64,000 nt of DNA from Palsa-1447 sp964509885 (GTDB lineage: Bacteria > Verrucomicrobiota > Verrucomicrobiia > Opitutales > Opitutaceae), in contig CAZDZL010000017.1 in the NCBI GenBank assembly GCA_964509885.1, positions 3,312-67,311 of the forward strand, written 5' to 3'. The notes below the pieces were generated by a model that saw only the letters and a list, made by a program, of their open reading frames with translations, did not search any database and was not told the origin of the DNA. The first letter of the stretch is position 1. Every line of letters begins with the position of its first letter. The position numbers were made by a program, and so were the translations under genes. Shown here piece by piece: positions 26,120-35,191 of the stretch.

Positions 26120-26302
26120 CTAGTCTTTATCGTAAAAGCAGGGCGACACGCAGTTCTGCGTCGGCGACTCAACGCCGAACCCGAAGTTCATTCGAGCGGC
26201 CGAGCTCGTGAGCGGATCGAGTTTCTGAGCGGCCTTGGTCAGTCCTGCCGAAAGCAGAAGACTGGAAATTGTTCCTAGCGCCATACGATTGATTGTTTTC
26301 AT
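26120..26302 (-). CDS. 60-aa peptide, candidate RiPP precursor
   Basis: Starts MKTINRMALGTISSLLLSAG and ends NCVSPCFYDKD. The first 26 residues look like an export signal (basic head, hydrophobic core, TKAAQ boundary). The C-terminal part is small and polar with Gly-Phe repeats (NFGFG, 39-43) and two cysteines (51 and 55) close to the end. A C-terminal Cys/Ser/Thr-bearing segment directly upstream of a YcaO-like gene is the arrangement of a leader-core precursor, which is inference. GC content is visibly lower than in neighbours (about 53 percent in the 60 bases from 26221). It could instead be a small secreted protein unrelated to YcaO, or a spurious ORF. Confidence 0.6.
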   Translation of the reverse strand: MKTINRMALGTISSLLLSAGLTKAAQKLDPLTSSAARMNFGFGVESPTQNCVSPCFYDKD

Positions 26303-26360
26303 CGGCGTGAATATACCCCCAGCTCATTCGGCCTGCCTATTCTCTAAATCGCTTACATTA

Positions 26361-29300
26361 ATGACCGCGATTACGTTTTTTCCTGTAGTCGGCCGCCCTC
26401 GAAAACCGCCCTTCTTGGGCAGGCTTCCCCTTGTCCATAGGGTGAATCACTTATGGTTTTTTGGGATCCCCGTTTGCGTGGGCCTACTGACATTGATTTG
26501 CCCTGCTTCCGCCCTCGCCGAAGAGGGTCGCCCCATTATCTCGAATTTCTCAGCCCGAGAGACGGGAAGCGGCACGGAGAGCTGGGTCACCGTCCAGGGC
26601 GATAACGGCGAGCTGTATTTCGGCTGCGACAACGTTCTGAGTTTCGACGGAGAGCGGTGGATCCAGTATTCCGTGCCCGGGAGCTACGCGGTGCGGGGAC
26701 TTGCCTTTGGGACAGGCGGCCGGCTTTGGGTCGGCGCGGTCAACGAGGTTGGTTATTTCGAAAAGACCGCGGCGGGACTTTCGGAATATCACTCACTCGT
26801 CTCGCTCCTTCCGGAATCGGCCCGTGAATTTGGAGACGTTTGGCAGGTCATTGCCCGCGACAACGGCGCCGTTTTCGTGACAGGCACGTCGGTACTCGTC
26901 TGGGACGGAAATCGCTTTCAGGTCTTTTCCACTCCTGGCTCGCGTCGGCTTCAGGGCATACTCGCCGGCGGCAAATTATACATCAGCAATTCGGTCACGG
27001 GCCTCTGGTCGCTCGAGCCCGACGGCCTGCACAAGTTCATCTCGGCCGAGGACCTCAACAATGCGGGCGTCATCTGGATGGAGAGGGACGCGAAAGGATG
27101 GCTTCTCTGCACGTCGCGGGGGCTCCTTCGCTACGACGAGGGAAAGATCGCCAGGTTCGGCCGCGAGACGAGCGAGTTCATCCAAAAAAACATCCTGACA
27201 TCCGCCCTGCGCTCGGCGCACGGGGATCTCTGCCTAGGGACGCTGAATGGCGGCCTGGCAATCATCAGCCCATCGGGCGCCATTGCGCGTGTATTTGGCA
27301 CCGAAGAGGGACTGCCCTCGCGCGGGATCTACTCCCTCTTCGTTTCCCGTGACGGCGCTTTCTGGGCGACATCATCCATTGGAATCGCTCGGATTTCGCT
27401 CGACGAAGGCGTCACCCTTTTCGACTCAAAGGAGGGTTTGACCGGGGAGTCGTGCAACAGAATCGCGGAAAACGGATCGCGTCTCTTGGTGGCCACGGAG
27501 GAAAGCGTTGTTGGCCTGCCGATCGGGGATGATTCCACGGCGCGGTTCAGCGCGATTCCCAATCTCTCAGGGCTCTATCACGATATAGACGGCGGGCCTG
27601 GCGACATTGTTTACGCGTCGGGTTTCAAGCGTGTCGTCCGCATTTCGGGCGGCGCGGCCACAGAGATTTTTTCCTCAAACACGGATATTCTTCACATGCG
27701 CCGCTCGGTCCGCCCGGGCAGCTTCCTCATTGCGAACGGCTACAACGTCGTCCGTCTCGACACCAAAGCGGGGGCTGCGGCCGACTCGACAGACCTCGCG
27801 CACCTTCCCGACATCCCACGAACCCTTGTCGATGACACGGGCGGAAACGTCTGGATAGGGACTGCAACCCGCGGGGCATTTGTCATCACCGAACAACCGG
27901 GCAAATCGCCGTCTCTCGGCCGGCTTCGATCGCAGGACGGGCTAACCGACTCCGGACGCGTGGAGATCGCGGACGCGGGTGGGTTCATGGCGGTCTTCAC
28001 GAGCAAGGGTGTGGAGGTCTACGCGAATCCGTCGAGCACCGCTGGGGTGCTCCCCGTCGCTCCGAAAACGCCGGCCATAGCCATTTCCAACCGCGATCCC
28101 TCGGGCGGAATTTGGGTCGCATTTGAGAGCCCGTTTACCAATGGCTCGCGGATTCCGGTCGTGGGCCGACTTTCCGTAAGTTCCATCGCTTCGGCCACTT
28201 GGACGCCGTTCGCCGTGCCGGGACTCGCACAGGCCGGAGAAGTGAAGGCCCTTTTTGCCGACGATCGCGGAATCGTTTGGCTGGGGGGAACGGCCGGCCT
28301 GCTGCGTCTTGTTCCCGGAGAGCTGAAGCCCGTCGACGCGCCAAGCTTGCCGGTCATTCAGGCCAGCGTGGCTTTGGGCGGGGACCTGTCCGCAACGAGC
28401 AACTCGGTGAGCTTTGATTTCTCTTCGGTCGAGTACGGAAGGCGCGAGGCAGTGAGGTTCCAGACAAAGATCTCGGGCAACGGAGACGACTGGTCCGCCC
28501 CAACCAACAGCAACCACCTCAACCTCGCCGGGCTTCAGAGCAGCCGGTACGAGGTGGCCGTACGCGTAATCAACGACGCAGGGATCCCCGGCCCCGCGGC
28601 GATCTGGGATTTCACGGTGCTTCCGCCCTGGTATCGGACGCTTCCCGCCCTGGTGCTGTTCGGCGTCCTGATTGCCGCTGCCTTCTGGGGGGCATTCCAG
28701 TGGCGTGTCGCCTTCCTCCGCCGGCAGAACGCGCGCCTCGAGGCGCTCGTCAAGAAGAAGACCGAGCAGCTCGAGAAGGCCAACGAGGCGAAGTCCGAGT
28801 TCCTGGCCAACATGAGCCACGAGATCCGCAACCCGATCTCGGGCATCCTCGGCCTTTCTCTGGCCTTCGAGGAGACGGTGCTCGACAAGAAGCAGCGGTA
28901 CCTCGCGGACTCGATCAACAGCTGCGCGACGCTGCTCGCGACGCTGGTGGACGACGTGCTGGATTTCTCCAAGATCGAGGCCGGAAAGATAGAGCTTAGG
29001 TCGGCGCCCTTCGTCCTTCGGGTCATGCTCGAGCAATGCGTCTCCATGATGACAGAGAACGCCCGCGCCGCGGGCGCCAGCATCAGCATCGAGATCGACC
29101 CGAAGCTCCCCGAGCAGCTGGTCGGCGACTCGGCACGGGTGCAGCAGATCGTCCTTAACTACCTCACGAACGCGCTCAAGTTTGGCGCGGGAAAGCCCAT
29201 CGTCATCGGCGCCTCCCCCGGCTTCCACGACCGCGTGCGCTTCTATGTCCGCGACCACGGCGTGGGCATGACCGAGGCGGAGATGGCGACGCTCTTCACC

Positions 29301-30281
29301 AAGTTCACGCGCCTTGAGTCCGCCCGCTCCGGCAACATCCGCGGCACCGGCCTCGGCCTCGCCGTGTGCCGCCTGCTGGCGGGGAAGATGGGGGGAAGGG
29401 TCGGGGTAGACTCGAAGCCCGGCGAGGGATCCACCTTCTGGGCCGAGATCCCCTTTGTCGCGACCCCCGAGGCCGCCAACGGGGTCCTCCCCCAGTCCGA
29501 GCGGAAGGTCCCCCTTCGCGCGCTCATCGTCGAGGACATTGACTACAACGTCGTCGCCATGCAGGCGGTGCTTCGGAAGCTCGACATCCAGTCGGACGTC
29601 GTGAACGACGGCGTCGCCGCTCTTGCCCGCCTCCAGGGCTCGTTCTACGACGTCGCGTTCCTGGACTGGAACCTGCCCGGCCTCATCGGCACCGAGGTCG
29701 CCACGCGCTACCGCGCGGTGGAGCCGCCGAACAGGCGGACGATCATCATCGCGACCACGGCGCATTCCTCGGATTTCAACCGGGAGGCCTGCCTTCAGGC
29801 GGGCATGGACGCGTTCATATCGAAGCCCATCACGCCGGCGAAGATCGCCGCGGCCCTTCGCGACCTGGGCGGCTCCCTGCGCACCTCGGGCTCCATCGAG
29901 GTGCGCTCGCAGAATATCACGCTCGAGCCCCCGGGGGAGATCGACATGGAGATGCTGAGCTTCCTCGGAAACGAGACCCTCGAGGGCCTCTCCATCCAGA
30001 TCGACCGGTTCCTCGCCTCGTTCGAGACGGACCGCGTGAACGCGCGGCGGATCCTGGCGACCGGGGAACGGGAGGAGATCCACAGGATCGCGCACAGGCT
30101 TCTGTCGCACTGCAGCGTCGTGAAATACGACCGGCTCACAAAGCTGGCCTCCGCCCTCCAGCGCGCCTCCGCGGATGCCAGCCCCGAGGCCCTCAAGCAG
30201 CTCTTCGACGACTTCGAGCGGGAGTTCGTCCAGTTCAGGTATAAACTGGAATCGATCCGTGCTTCGACTGGATCTGCGTGA
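26361..30281 (+). CDS. Hybrid sensor histidine kinase with beta-propeller sensor, receiver and HPt
   Basis: 1306 aa from ATG 26361. A signal-like segment (FFGIPVCVGLLTLICPASALA) is followed by a periplasmic propeller of two-component-regulator repeats (for example GGRLWVGAVNEVGYF, DDTGGNVWIGTATRGAF, DDRGIVWLGGTAGLL). Next are a Y_Y_Y-type domain, one membrane helix (about 750-775), HisKA (ANMSHEIRNPISGILG), HATPase (NALKFG, DHGVGM, GTGLGLAVC), a receiver (phosphoacceptor in FLDWNLPG) and a C-terminal HPt-like domain (IHRIAHRLLSHC). One-protein phosphorelays of this layout usually sense carbohydrates or envelope signals. Start is uncertain: GTG 26441 is possible. Divergent from the peptide gene. 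The sensor half looks lower in GC than the kinase half. Confidence 0.92.
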   Translation: MTAITFFPVVGRPRKPPFLGRLPLVHRVNHLWFFGIPVCVGLLTLICPASALAEEGRPIISNFSARETGSGTESWVTVQGDNGELYFGCDNVLSFDGERWIQYSVPGSYAVRGLAFGTGGRLWVGAVNEVGYFEKTAAGLSEYHSLVSLLPESAREFGDVWQVIARDNGAVFVTGTSVLVWDGNRFQVFSTPGSRRLQGILAGGKLYISNSVTGLWSLEPDGLHKFISAEDLNNAGVIWMERDAKGWLLCTSRGLLRYDEGKIARFGRETSEFIQKNILTSALRSAHGDLCLGTLNGGLAIISPSGAIARVFGTEEGLPSRGIYSLFVSRDGAFWATSSIGIARISLDEGVTLFDSKEGLTGESCNRIAENGSRLLVATEESVVGLPIGDDSTARFSAIPNLSGLYHDIDGGPGDIVYASGFKRVVRISGGAATEIFSSNTDILHMRRSVRPGSFLIANGYNVVRLDTKAGAAADSTDLAHLPDIPRTLVDDTGGNVWIGTATRGAFVITEQPGKSPSLGRLRSQDGLTDSGRVEIADAGGFMAVFTSKGVEVYANPSSTAGVLPVAPKTPAIAISNRDPSGGIWVAFESPFTNGSRIPVVGRLSVSSIASATWTPFAVPGLAQAGEVKALFADDRGIVWLGGTAGLLRLVPGELKPVDAPSLPVIQASVALGGDLSATSNSVSFDFSSVEYGRREAVRFQTKISGNGDDWSAPTNSNHLNLAGLQSSRYEVAVRVINDAGIPGPAAIWDFTVLPPWYRTLPALVLFGVLIAAAFWGAFQWRVAFLRRQNARLEALVKKKTEQLEKANEAKSEFLANMSHEIRNPISGILGLSLAFEETVLDKKQRYLADSINSCATLLATLVDDVLDFSKIEAGKIELRSAPFVLRVMLEQCVSMMTENARAAGASISIEIDPKLPEQLVGDSARVQQIVLNYLTNALKFGAGKPIVIGASPGFHDRVRFYVRDHGVGMTEAEMATLFTKFTRLESARSGNIRGTGLGLAVCRLLAGKMGGRVGVDSKPGEGSTFWAEIPFVATPEAANGVLPQSERKVPLRALIVEDIDYNVVAMQAVLRKLDIQSDVVNDGVAALARLQGSFYDVAFLDWNLPGLIGTEVATRYRAVEPPNRRTIIIATTAHSSDFNREACLQAGMDAFISKPITPAKIAAALRDLGGSLRTSGSIEVRSQNITLEPPGEIDMEMLSFLGNETLEGLSIQIDRFLASFETDRVNARRILATGEREEIHRIAHRLLSHCSVVKYDRLTKLASALQRASADASPEALKQLFDDFEREFVQFRYKLESIRASTGSA

Positions 30282-30897
30282 ACCCGTTCTCGACGGCGAA
30301 GGCGATCAGCTTGGGCGTCCCCTTGAGGTCCAGCTTGCGAAGAATGTTGCTGCGGTGTGTCTGAACCGTGCGCGGCGAGAGGTTGAGGCGCTCGCCTATC
30401 TCCTCGTCGCTTAGCCCCTGGCCGATCAGCGACAGGATCGCTCTCTCCCAGTCCGAGAGCACCTTGATGAAGGAGCGGGGATCCGAGCGCCGCGCCATCC
30501 TCGCCGCCTGGAACGCCTGCGAGAAATAGATCCGCCCCTCCGCGATCGCCTTCAGCGCGTCGCGCAGGATTTCCACCGTGTTGGAATTCTTGTCGATGAA
30601 CCCGTGCACCCCGGACTTCTCCACGCGGAACAGCGTGTAGTCGTCGCAGTGCGACGAGAGCATCAGGATACGCAGGCTCGGCATGACCTTCAGCACGCGG
30701 TCCGCCACGTTGAAGCCATCCATGTCGGGCAGCGAAAGGTCGAGGATCACGGCATCGGGCCTGTGCTTGAGGATAAGGTCGACCGCCTGCACTCCCGAAT
30801 CCGTCTCGCCCACAACGGTATAACCAAACTCGGAGCTGCAGACCTTCTTTATGACGTCACGAATCATCAAATGGTCTTCGACGATTATGATTTTCAC
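30235..30897 (-). CDS. NarL/FixJ-family response regulator
   Basis: A 220-aa protein: receiver domain with VEDH (residues 6-9), phosphoacceptor Asp53 in VILDLSLPD, and Lys in FIDKNSN. A LuxR-type helix-turn-helix follows (LSDEEIGERLNLSPRTVQTH). GTG start at 30897. The gene converges on the propeller kinase, and the two coding regions overlap by 47 bases at their 3' ends. It may be the output partner of a neighbouring kinase, which the sequence does not prove. The last 20 residues (SKHGSIPVYT end) lie in the overlap. Confidence 0.93.
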   Translation of the reverse strand: MKIIIVEDHLMIRDVIKKVCSSEFGYTVVGETDSGVQAVDLILKHRPDAVILDLSLPDMDGFNVADRVLKVMPSLRILMLSSHCDDYTLFRVEKSGVHGFIDKNSNTVEILRDALKAIAEGRIYFSQAFQAARMARRSDPRSFIKVLSDWERAILSLIGQGLSDEEIGERLNLSPRTVQTHRSNILRKLDLKGTPKLIAFAVENGFTQIQSKHGSIPVYT

Positions 30898-30966
30898 GGG
30901 GCGATCCTATAAAACAAATGCGAACAATCTCAAGCTTGCTTACAGCAACGACCTGGAAACTGGAGG

Positions 30967-31003
30967 GTAATGTAAGGATTACGTGAAAAGACGTAGAATT
31001 CTA
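30967..31003. promoter_or_regulatory. Possible operator sites in divergent spacer
   Basis: The 261-base AT-richer spacer between the NarL-type regulator and the soluble hybrid kinase holds GTAAT-N6-ATTAC (30967-30982) and a perfect palindrome TAGAATTCTA (30994-31003). Dyads of this kind suit a dimeric LuxR-type regulator, so autoregulation or control of the divergent kinase is possible. No other gene or clear RNA element is seen in 30898-31158. Confidence 0.35.
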
Positions 31004-31158
31004 ATTCGAAGATACCAAGGCCTGCACCTAATTTGCCTCTATATGATAGAAGCAGGCCCACGAGCTGAGATCCCGGACGCCCTTTTGGCGGGGGGCCGCT
31101 GCTTGGGAAAGGGGCACGTCGCAGGGGTCTCATCGCGGGAAATTCTTTCACTCCTCCG

Positions 31159-32412
31159 ATGAACGCCCAGCTCATTTGCGACGAAGCCAGCCTCCCCCGC
31201 GACGGGACGCCACAGCCCGGGACGAATGCCGCGAACAAGAAGCGCCTCGACGAACAGTACCAGCGCACCCACAGGCTTGAGAGCATCGGCATGCTCGCGT
31301 CGGGGATCGCCCACGACCTGAACAACGTCCTCGCTCCCATCATACTGGCCGCGCCCATCCTGAGGGAGCACGCGACAAACCCCGACGACCTGCGCATGAT
31401 CACGTCGCTCGAGAAGAGTGCCGAGCGCGGCGTCGATCTCGTCCGCCAGATCCTCTCCTTCGCGCACGGCGCGGGCAGCGAGCAGAGCCTTGTCCAGGTC
31501 CAACACCTTCTGAAGGAGGCGCTCGCCACGACCGGCGAGACCTTCCCGAAGAACATCAAGGTGCGAGAGAACGTGCCCGGGAACCTCTGGCCCATCATGG
31601 CCGACCCGACCCAGATTCACCAGGTGCTCCTCAACCTCTGCGTCAACGCGAGGGACGCGATGCCGGCGGGCGGCACCCTCTGGGTGAGCGCCGAGAACTG
31701 CATCCTGGACGAGGTCACCGCCCGCAGCATCGAGGGCGCGCGGCCGGGCGCCTGGGTCGTCCTGCACGTCGAGGACACCGGGACGGGGATCCCCGAGGAG
31801 GCGCTGTCCCAGATCTGGGAGCCCTTCTTCAGCACGAAGGGCGACGGCAAGGGGACGGGCCTGGGGCTGTCCACGGTCAAGAGCATCGTCGAGAACCACA
31901 ACGGGTTCATCAGCCTGAGGACCCAGACCGGCCGGGGCACCATCTTCCGCGTGTACCTGCCGGCGACCGAGGGCGCCGCGGTCGCCGGGGTCGTCGAGAT
32001 CGCCCCGCCGAAGAACGAGCGGGGCAACGGCGAGCTCGTCCTGATCGTGGACGACGAGCCCCAGATCCGCAGCATCACCGCCACCATGCTTTCGCGGAAC
32101 GGTTACCGCGTCCTCACCGCCGGGGACGGCGCGGAGGCCGTGGCGCTCTTCGCGACGCGGAGCGGCGAGATCAACGTGCTCATCACCGACCTGATCATGC
32201 CCAACCTTGACGGGGCCGCGCTGGCCAACATCGCGCAGCACCTGAACCCGAAGCTCAAGGTCCTCGCGATGAGCGGGCTCTCCAGCGCCAACCGCAACGG
32301 GAAGACCGAGCGCTTCGGCGGGGCGTTCCTCTTCAAGCCCTTCAAGGTCCAGACGCTCCTCGGCGCGGTGCACACCCTGCTGCACCCGACGCTCGTGGCC
32401 GAGGTGGCCTAG
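31159..32412 (+). CDS. Soluble hybrid histidine kinase with receiver domain
   Basis: 417 aa with no membrane segment. H-box GIAHDLNNVLAPI, N-box NLCVNARDAM, G boxes DTGTGIPEE and GKGTGLGLSTV, then a receiver (LIVDDEPQIRS, Asp in VLITDLIMPN, Lys in FKPFK). The arrangement matches cytosolic NtrB-like hybrid kinases that take input from a partner. A short N-terminal segment (about 30 aa) lacks a PAS domain. It is divergent from the NarL-type regulator. ATG start at 31159. Confidence 0.92.
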   Translation: MNAQLICDEASLPRDGTPQPGTNAANKKRLDEQYQRTHRLESIGMLASGIAHDLNNVLAPIILAAPILREHATNPDDLRMITSLEKSAERGVDLVRQILSFAHGAGSEQSLVQVQHLLKEALATTGETFPKNIKVRENVPGNLWPIMADPTQIHQVLLNLCVNARDAMPAGGTLWVSAENCILDEVTARSIEGARPGAWVVLHVEDTGTGIPEEALSQIWEPFFSTKGDGKGTGLGLSTVKSIVENHNGFISLRTQTGRGTIFRVYLPATEGAAVAGVVEIAPPKNERGNGELVLIVDDEPQIRSITATMLSRNGYRVLTAGDGAEAVALFATRSGEINVLITDLIMPNLDGAALANIAQHLNPKLKVLAMSGLSSANRNGKTERFGGAFLFKPFKVQTLLGAVHTLLHPTLVAEVA

Positions 32413-32508
32413 GAGCCACGCGCAGGGGCGGGCCCGGGAACGGGCGGGTGCGGCGGTTGTCTCTTGATCCGGGACGCGCCTGGATTCAGCGTCACCGTCC
32501 CCACCCCC

Positions 32509-33585
32509 ATGACCCCAAGGACCCACCGCCTGTGTGCCTGCCTCGCAATTGCCGCCGCCTGCCTCGGCCTGGCAGGCGTTGCGGGAGCCAAATCCGAGGA
32601 GTGGAAGAACGCCAAGGGCGACACCTTCTCCGCCTCGCCGTCCGAGGTCCTCGGGCCGTGGGCGCTCTTCGACGACGGCACCTTTGTCCCCCTGAACGCG
32701 ATGTCCAACGAGGACTGCGTCCGGTTCTACCAGAGGCTTAAGGAAACGGACGCACCAAAGAGGGCCGACGACTGGAAGCTCGCGAAGAGCCCCATAAGCT
32801 CTGAGCTCTACGGCCGCCTCCTGCACTACAGCGGCCTCGAGCTGGCCCCGGACAACGAGAGCGGCAGGCCCGAGCCCGAGTTCTTCATCATCTTCTTCAC
32901 CCAGGGCGACAAGAACATGTCGTGGAACGAGCTGCAGCGGTCCACCCCGGCGCTCTATGCCAGCATCATCAAGGACTACCCCGACATGGTGCAGGGCGTC
33001 GTCTTCGGCGTGGGCGACAGCGTCCAGGACCAGTTTGACATCTCGGTGAACACAAAGGGCGACTGGATGTTCACGGTCTTCGAGTCCGAGGTCCAGATGC
33101 GCACGCTCACCCACCTGATCCCCTCCAATTTCTACGGGATCGTCGCCATGACCCGCAACGGCGTCGCCCTCGCGGGCCCCGACTCAACGACGGACGACCA
33201 GGTCAAGGCCACCTTCCAGCAGCTGCGGGGGCTCCTCGACCACATGAAGCCGACCGACCCGCGGGTCTGGGTCGCCCGCGCCCACTACTTCAGGGCGGTG
33301 CAGCCTGTAGCCTTCGCGAGCGGGCACAGCGACCCGCTCCTCATGGGCAACCCCTTGGTCGCGTCGACGCTGAGGCAGATGAAGATCTACAAGCTGGACG
33401 CCACGTTCCACGTGGCCGCCGACGGCAAGGTCTCGAGCGTCGACGTGGTGCCCAACGGCATGGCCCCGGACAGGGTGAAGATGTTCACCGACGGATTCCA
33501 GAGGGGCACCCTGTTCGTGCCCGCCGTGGACAACGGCAAGTTCGTCGACGGGACCTACGCCTACCACATGGAGGTCGCGCCGTAG
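32509..33585 (+). CDS. Secreted protein of unknown function
   Basis: 358 aa from ATG 32509, which opens a clear signal peptide (LCACLAIAAACLGLAGVAGA). The first mature segment (EEWKNAKGDTFSASPSEVLG to PLNAMSNEDCVRFYQRL) resembles the SHD1-like domain found in planctomycetes and verrucomicrobia, a tentative match. The rest has alternating aromatic and charged segments and includes FFIIFFTQGDKNMSWNELQ, with no catalytic motif I recognise. It follows the soluble kinase by 96 bases on the same strand. An upstream in-frame start (32464) would bury the signal peptide. Confidence 0.7.
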   Translation: MTPRTHRLCACLAIAAACLGLAGVAGAKSEEWKNAKGDTFSASPSEVLGPWALFDDGTFVPLNAMSNEDCVRFYQRLKETDAPKRADDWKLAKSPISSELYGRLLHYSGLELAPDNESGRPEPEFFIIFFTQGDKNMSWNELQRSTPALYASIIKDYPDMVQGVVFGVGDSVQDQFDISVNTKGDWMFTVFESEVQMRTLTHLIPSNFYGIVAMTRNGVALAGPDSTTDDQVKATFQQLRGLLDHMKPTDPRVWVARAHYFRAVQPVAFASGHSDPLLMGNPLVASTLRQMKIYKLDATFHVAADGKVSSVDVVPNGMAPDRVKMFTDGFQRGTLFVPAVDNGKFVDGTYAYHMEVAP

Positions 33586-33664
33586 CCCGGCGAGCCGGGG
33601 CCGGCCGGGTCGCGGCTCTTTTGCTTGGCTGTGGGGCCTCGGGAGGCGATATTGGGCCACCCCG

Positions 33665-35176
33665 ATGAAACCCCGATCGATTCGCCCCCGCGGCGCCCCA
33701 TGCGGGGCGCTTCGCATCATGGCCGCGCTCCTCTGCGCCACGGCGCTCGCGCGCGCCCAGTCCGAGCCGACCTTCGCGTCGCCCCTGTCCACCCTCGCGA
33801 ACCCCAAGCCCGGCAGGGCCCAGCACGAGGGGTCCTGGGACAGGAAGCACATGAACGACGACGCGCTCCACGTGAAGCCGGGCCAGACGGTGACTCTGTT
33901 CGAGCACGAGGGCGCGGGCACCGTCCACCGGTTCTGGGTCACGATCGCGCCGCGCGAGAGCGTCGCCGTGCTTAGCCAGGCGATCCTGCGGATGTACTGG
34001 GACGGCGACGCGAACCCGAGCGTGGAATGCCCGATCGGGGCGTTCTTCGGCGTCGGGTTTGGGGAGCAGAAGGACTACATCTCCATGCCCCTCGACGAGA
34101 CCTCGGGCGGCTACAACTGCTACTGGCCGATGCCGTTCCACCGCTCCGCTCGCTGGACGCTCACGAACGGCGCCGACGTCCCGATAGACTCCTTCTACTA
34201 CAACATCGACTACACGGCCCTGGACTCGCTCCCCGCGGGCACGCGCCACTTCCACGCGCAGTTCAGGCGGGAGAACCCGACGACCGCGGGAAGGAACTAC
34301 ACGATCCTGGAGACGGCCGGGGAGGGCCACTACGTCGGGACGGCCCTCTTCATGGCGGGCAAGGCTCTCTATTTCCTCGAGGGAAACGAGGTGGTCTACA
34401 TCGACGGCGGGACGGCGCCCGCGATCGAGGGCACGGGGACCGAGGACTATTTCTCGTCGGGCTGGTACTTCGACCGGGGCACCTACTCGGCGCCCTACCA
34501 CGGGGTCGTCATCAAGGACGACGCCAGGTCGAGGGTCTCCGCCTACCGGTGGCACATCGAGGACGCGATCCCGTTCACAAAGTCGATCCGCTTCACGATC
34601 GAGCACGGGACCGGCGACAATGTTTCCGCCGACTACTCCTCGGTCGCCTACTACTACCTCGCGGGACCCTCCCCCGCCCCGTTCCCGCTGCCGAGGGACC
34701 TCCTGCCGTCGAACCTGGCGCCCATGGCCGCGTTCGCGATCCCCGGCGCCGTCGAGGCCGAGGACCTCGTCGGGGGCGCGAAGTCCACCTCGGGTGGCGT
34801 CTGGTCCCAGGACATGGGAAACTGGGACTACGGCGAGGCATGGTCAAAGCGGGGAGCCCTGTTCTGGCAGGCCGACGCGCCGGGCTCGGTCCTTACCATG
34901 CCCGTCCCCGCGCCGTCAGCCGGGAGCTTCCAGGTCGTGGCCCGGATGGTGGCCGGCCCGGCCTCGGGGATCGTGCGATTCTCGCTCGGCGGCAGGCCGC
35001 TCGGCGGGCCCGTCGACCTCTACTCAGAAACGTGGCTCCCGAGGGAGGTCGCGCTCGGCATCTGCGCGCTGCAGGCCGGGTCAAACCCGTTCGAGCTCAC
35101 GGTCACGGGGAAGAATGCGCTGTCCAGGAACGACACCGTGGGAATTGACGCCTTCATCCTGAGGCCGTCACAGTAG
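33665..35176 (+). CDS. GH172-type (DUF2961) glycoside hydrolase
   Basis: Secreted 503-aa enzyme: signal peptide (ALRIMAALLCATALARAQ), then a DUF2961 domain with GTVHRFWVTI, TSGGYNCYWPMPF, FYYNIDYT and the family-specific GTGTEDYFSSGWYF. Characterised GH172 members act on alpha-D-fructofuranosides or arabinofuranosides. The C-terminal 140 residues look like a beta-sandwich carbohydrate-binding region (VEAEDLVGGAKSTSGGVWSQ). It is the first gene of the sugar cluster, 15 bases before the GH116 gene. Substrate is not predictable from sequence alone. Confidence 0.88.
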   Translation: MKPRSIRPRGAPCGALRIMAALLCATALARAQSEPTFASPLSTLANPKPGRAQHEGSWDRKHMNDDALHVKPGQTVTLFEHEGAGTVHRFWVTIAPRESVAVLSQAILRMYWDGDANPSVECPIGAFFGVGFGEQKDYISMPLDETSGGYNCYWPMPFHRSARWTLTNGADVPIDSFYYNIDYTALDSLPAGTRHFHAQFRRENPTTAGRNYTILETAGEGHYVGTALFMAGKALYFLEGNEVVYIDGGTAPAIEGTGTEDYFSSGWYFDRGTYSAPYHGVVIKDDARSRVSAYRWHIEDAIPFTKSIRFTIEHGTGDNVSADYSSVAYYYLAGPSPAPFPLPRDLLPSNLAPMAAFAIPGAVEAEDLVGGAKSTSGGVWSQDMGNWDYGEAWSKRGALFWQADAPGSVLTMPVPAPSAGSFQVVARMVAGPASGIVRFSLGGRPLGGPVDLYSETWLPREVALGICALQAGSNPFELTVTGKNALSRNDTVGIDAFILRPSQ

Positions 35177-35191
35177 GCCAGGACCGGCGGG

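Noticed and set aside
26235..26360. Extended start of the propeller kinase
   Set aside because: The extension lies opposite the 60-aa peptide gene and precedes the signal peptide without matching any domain.
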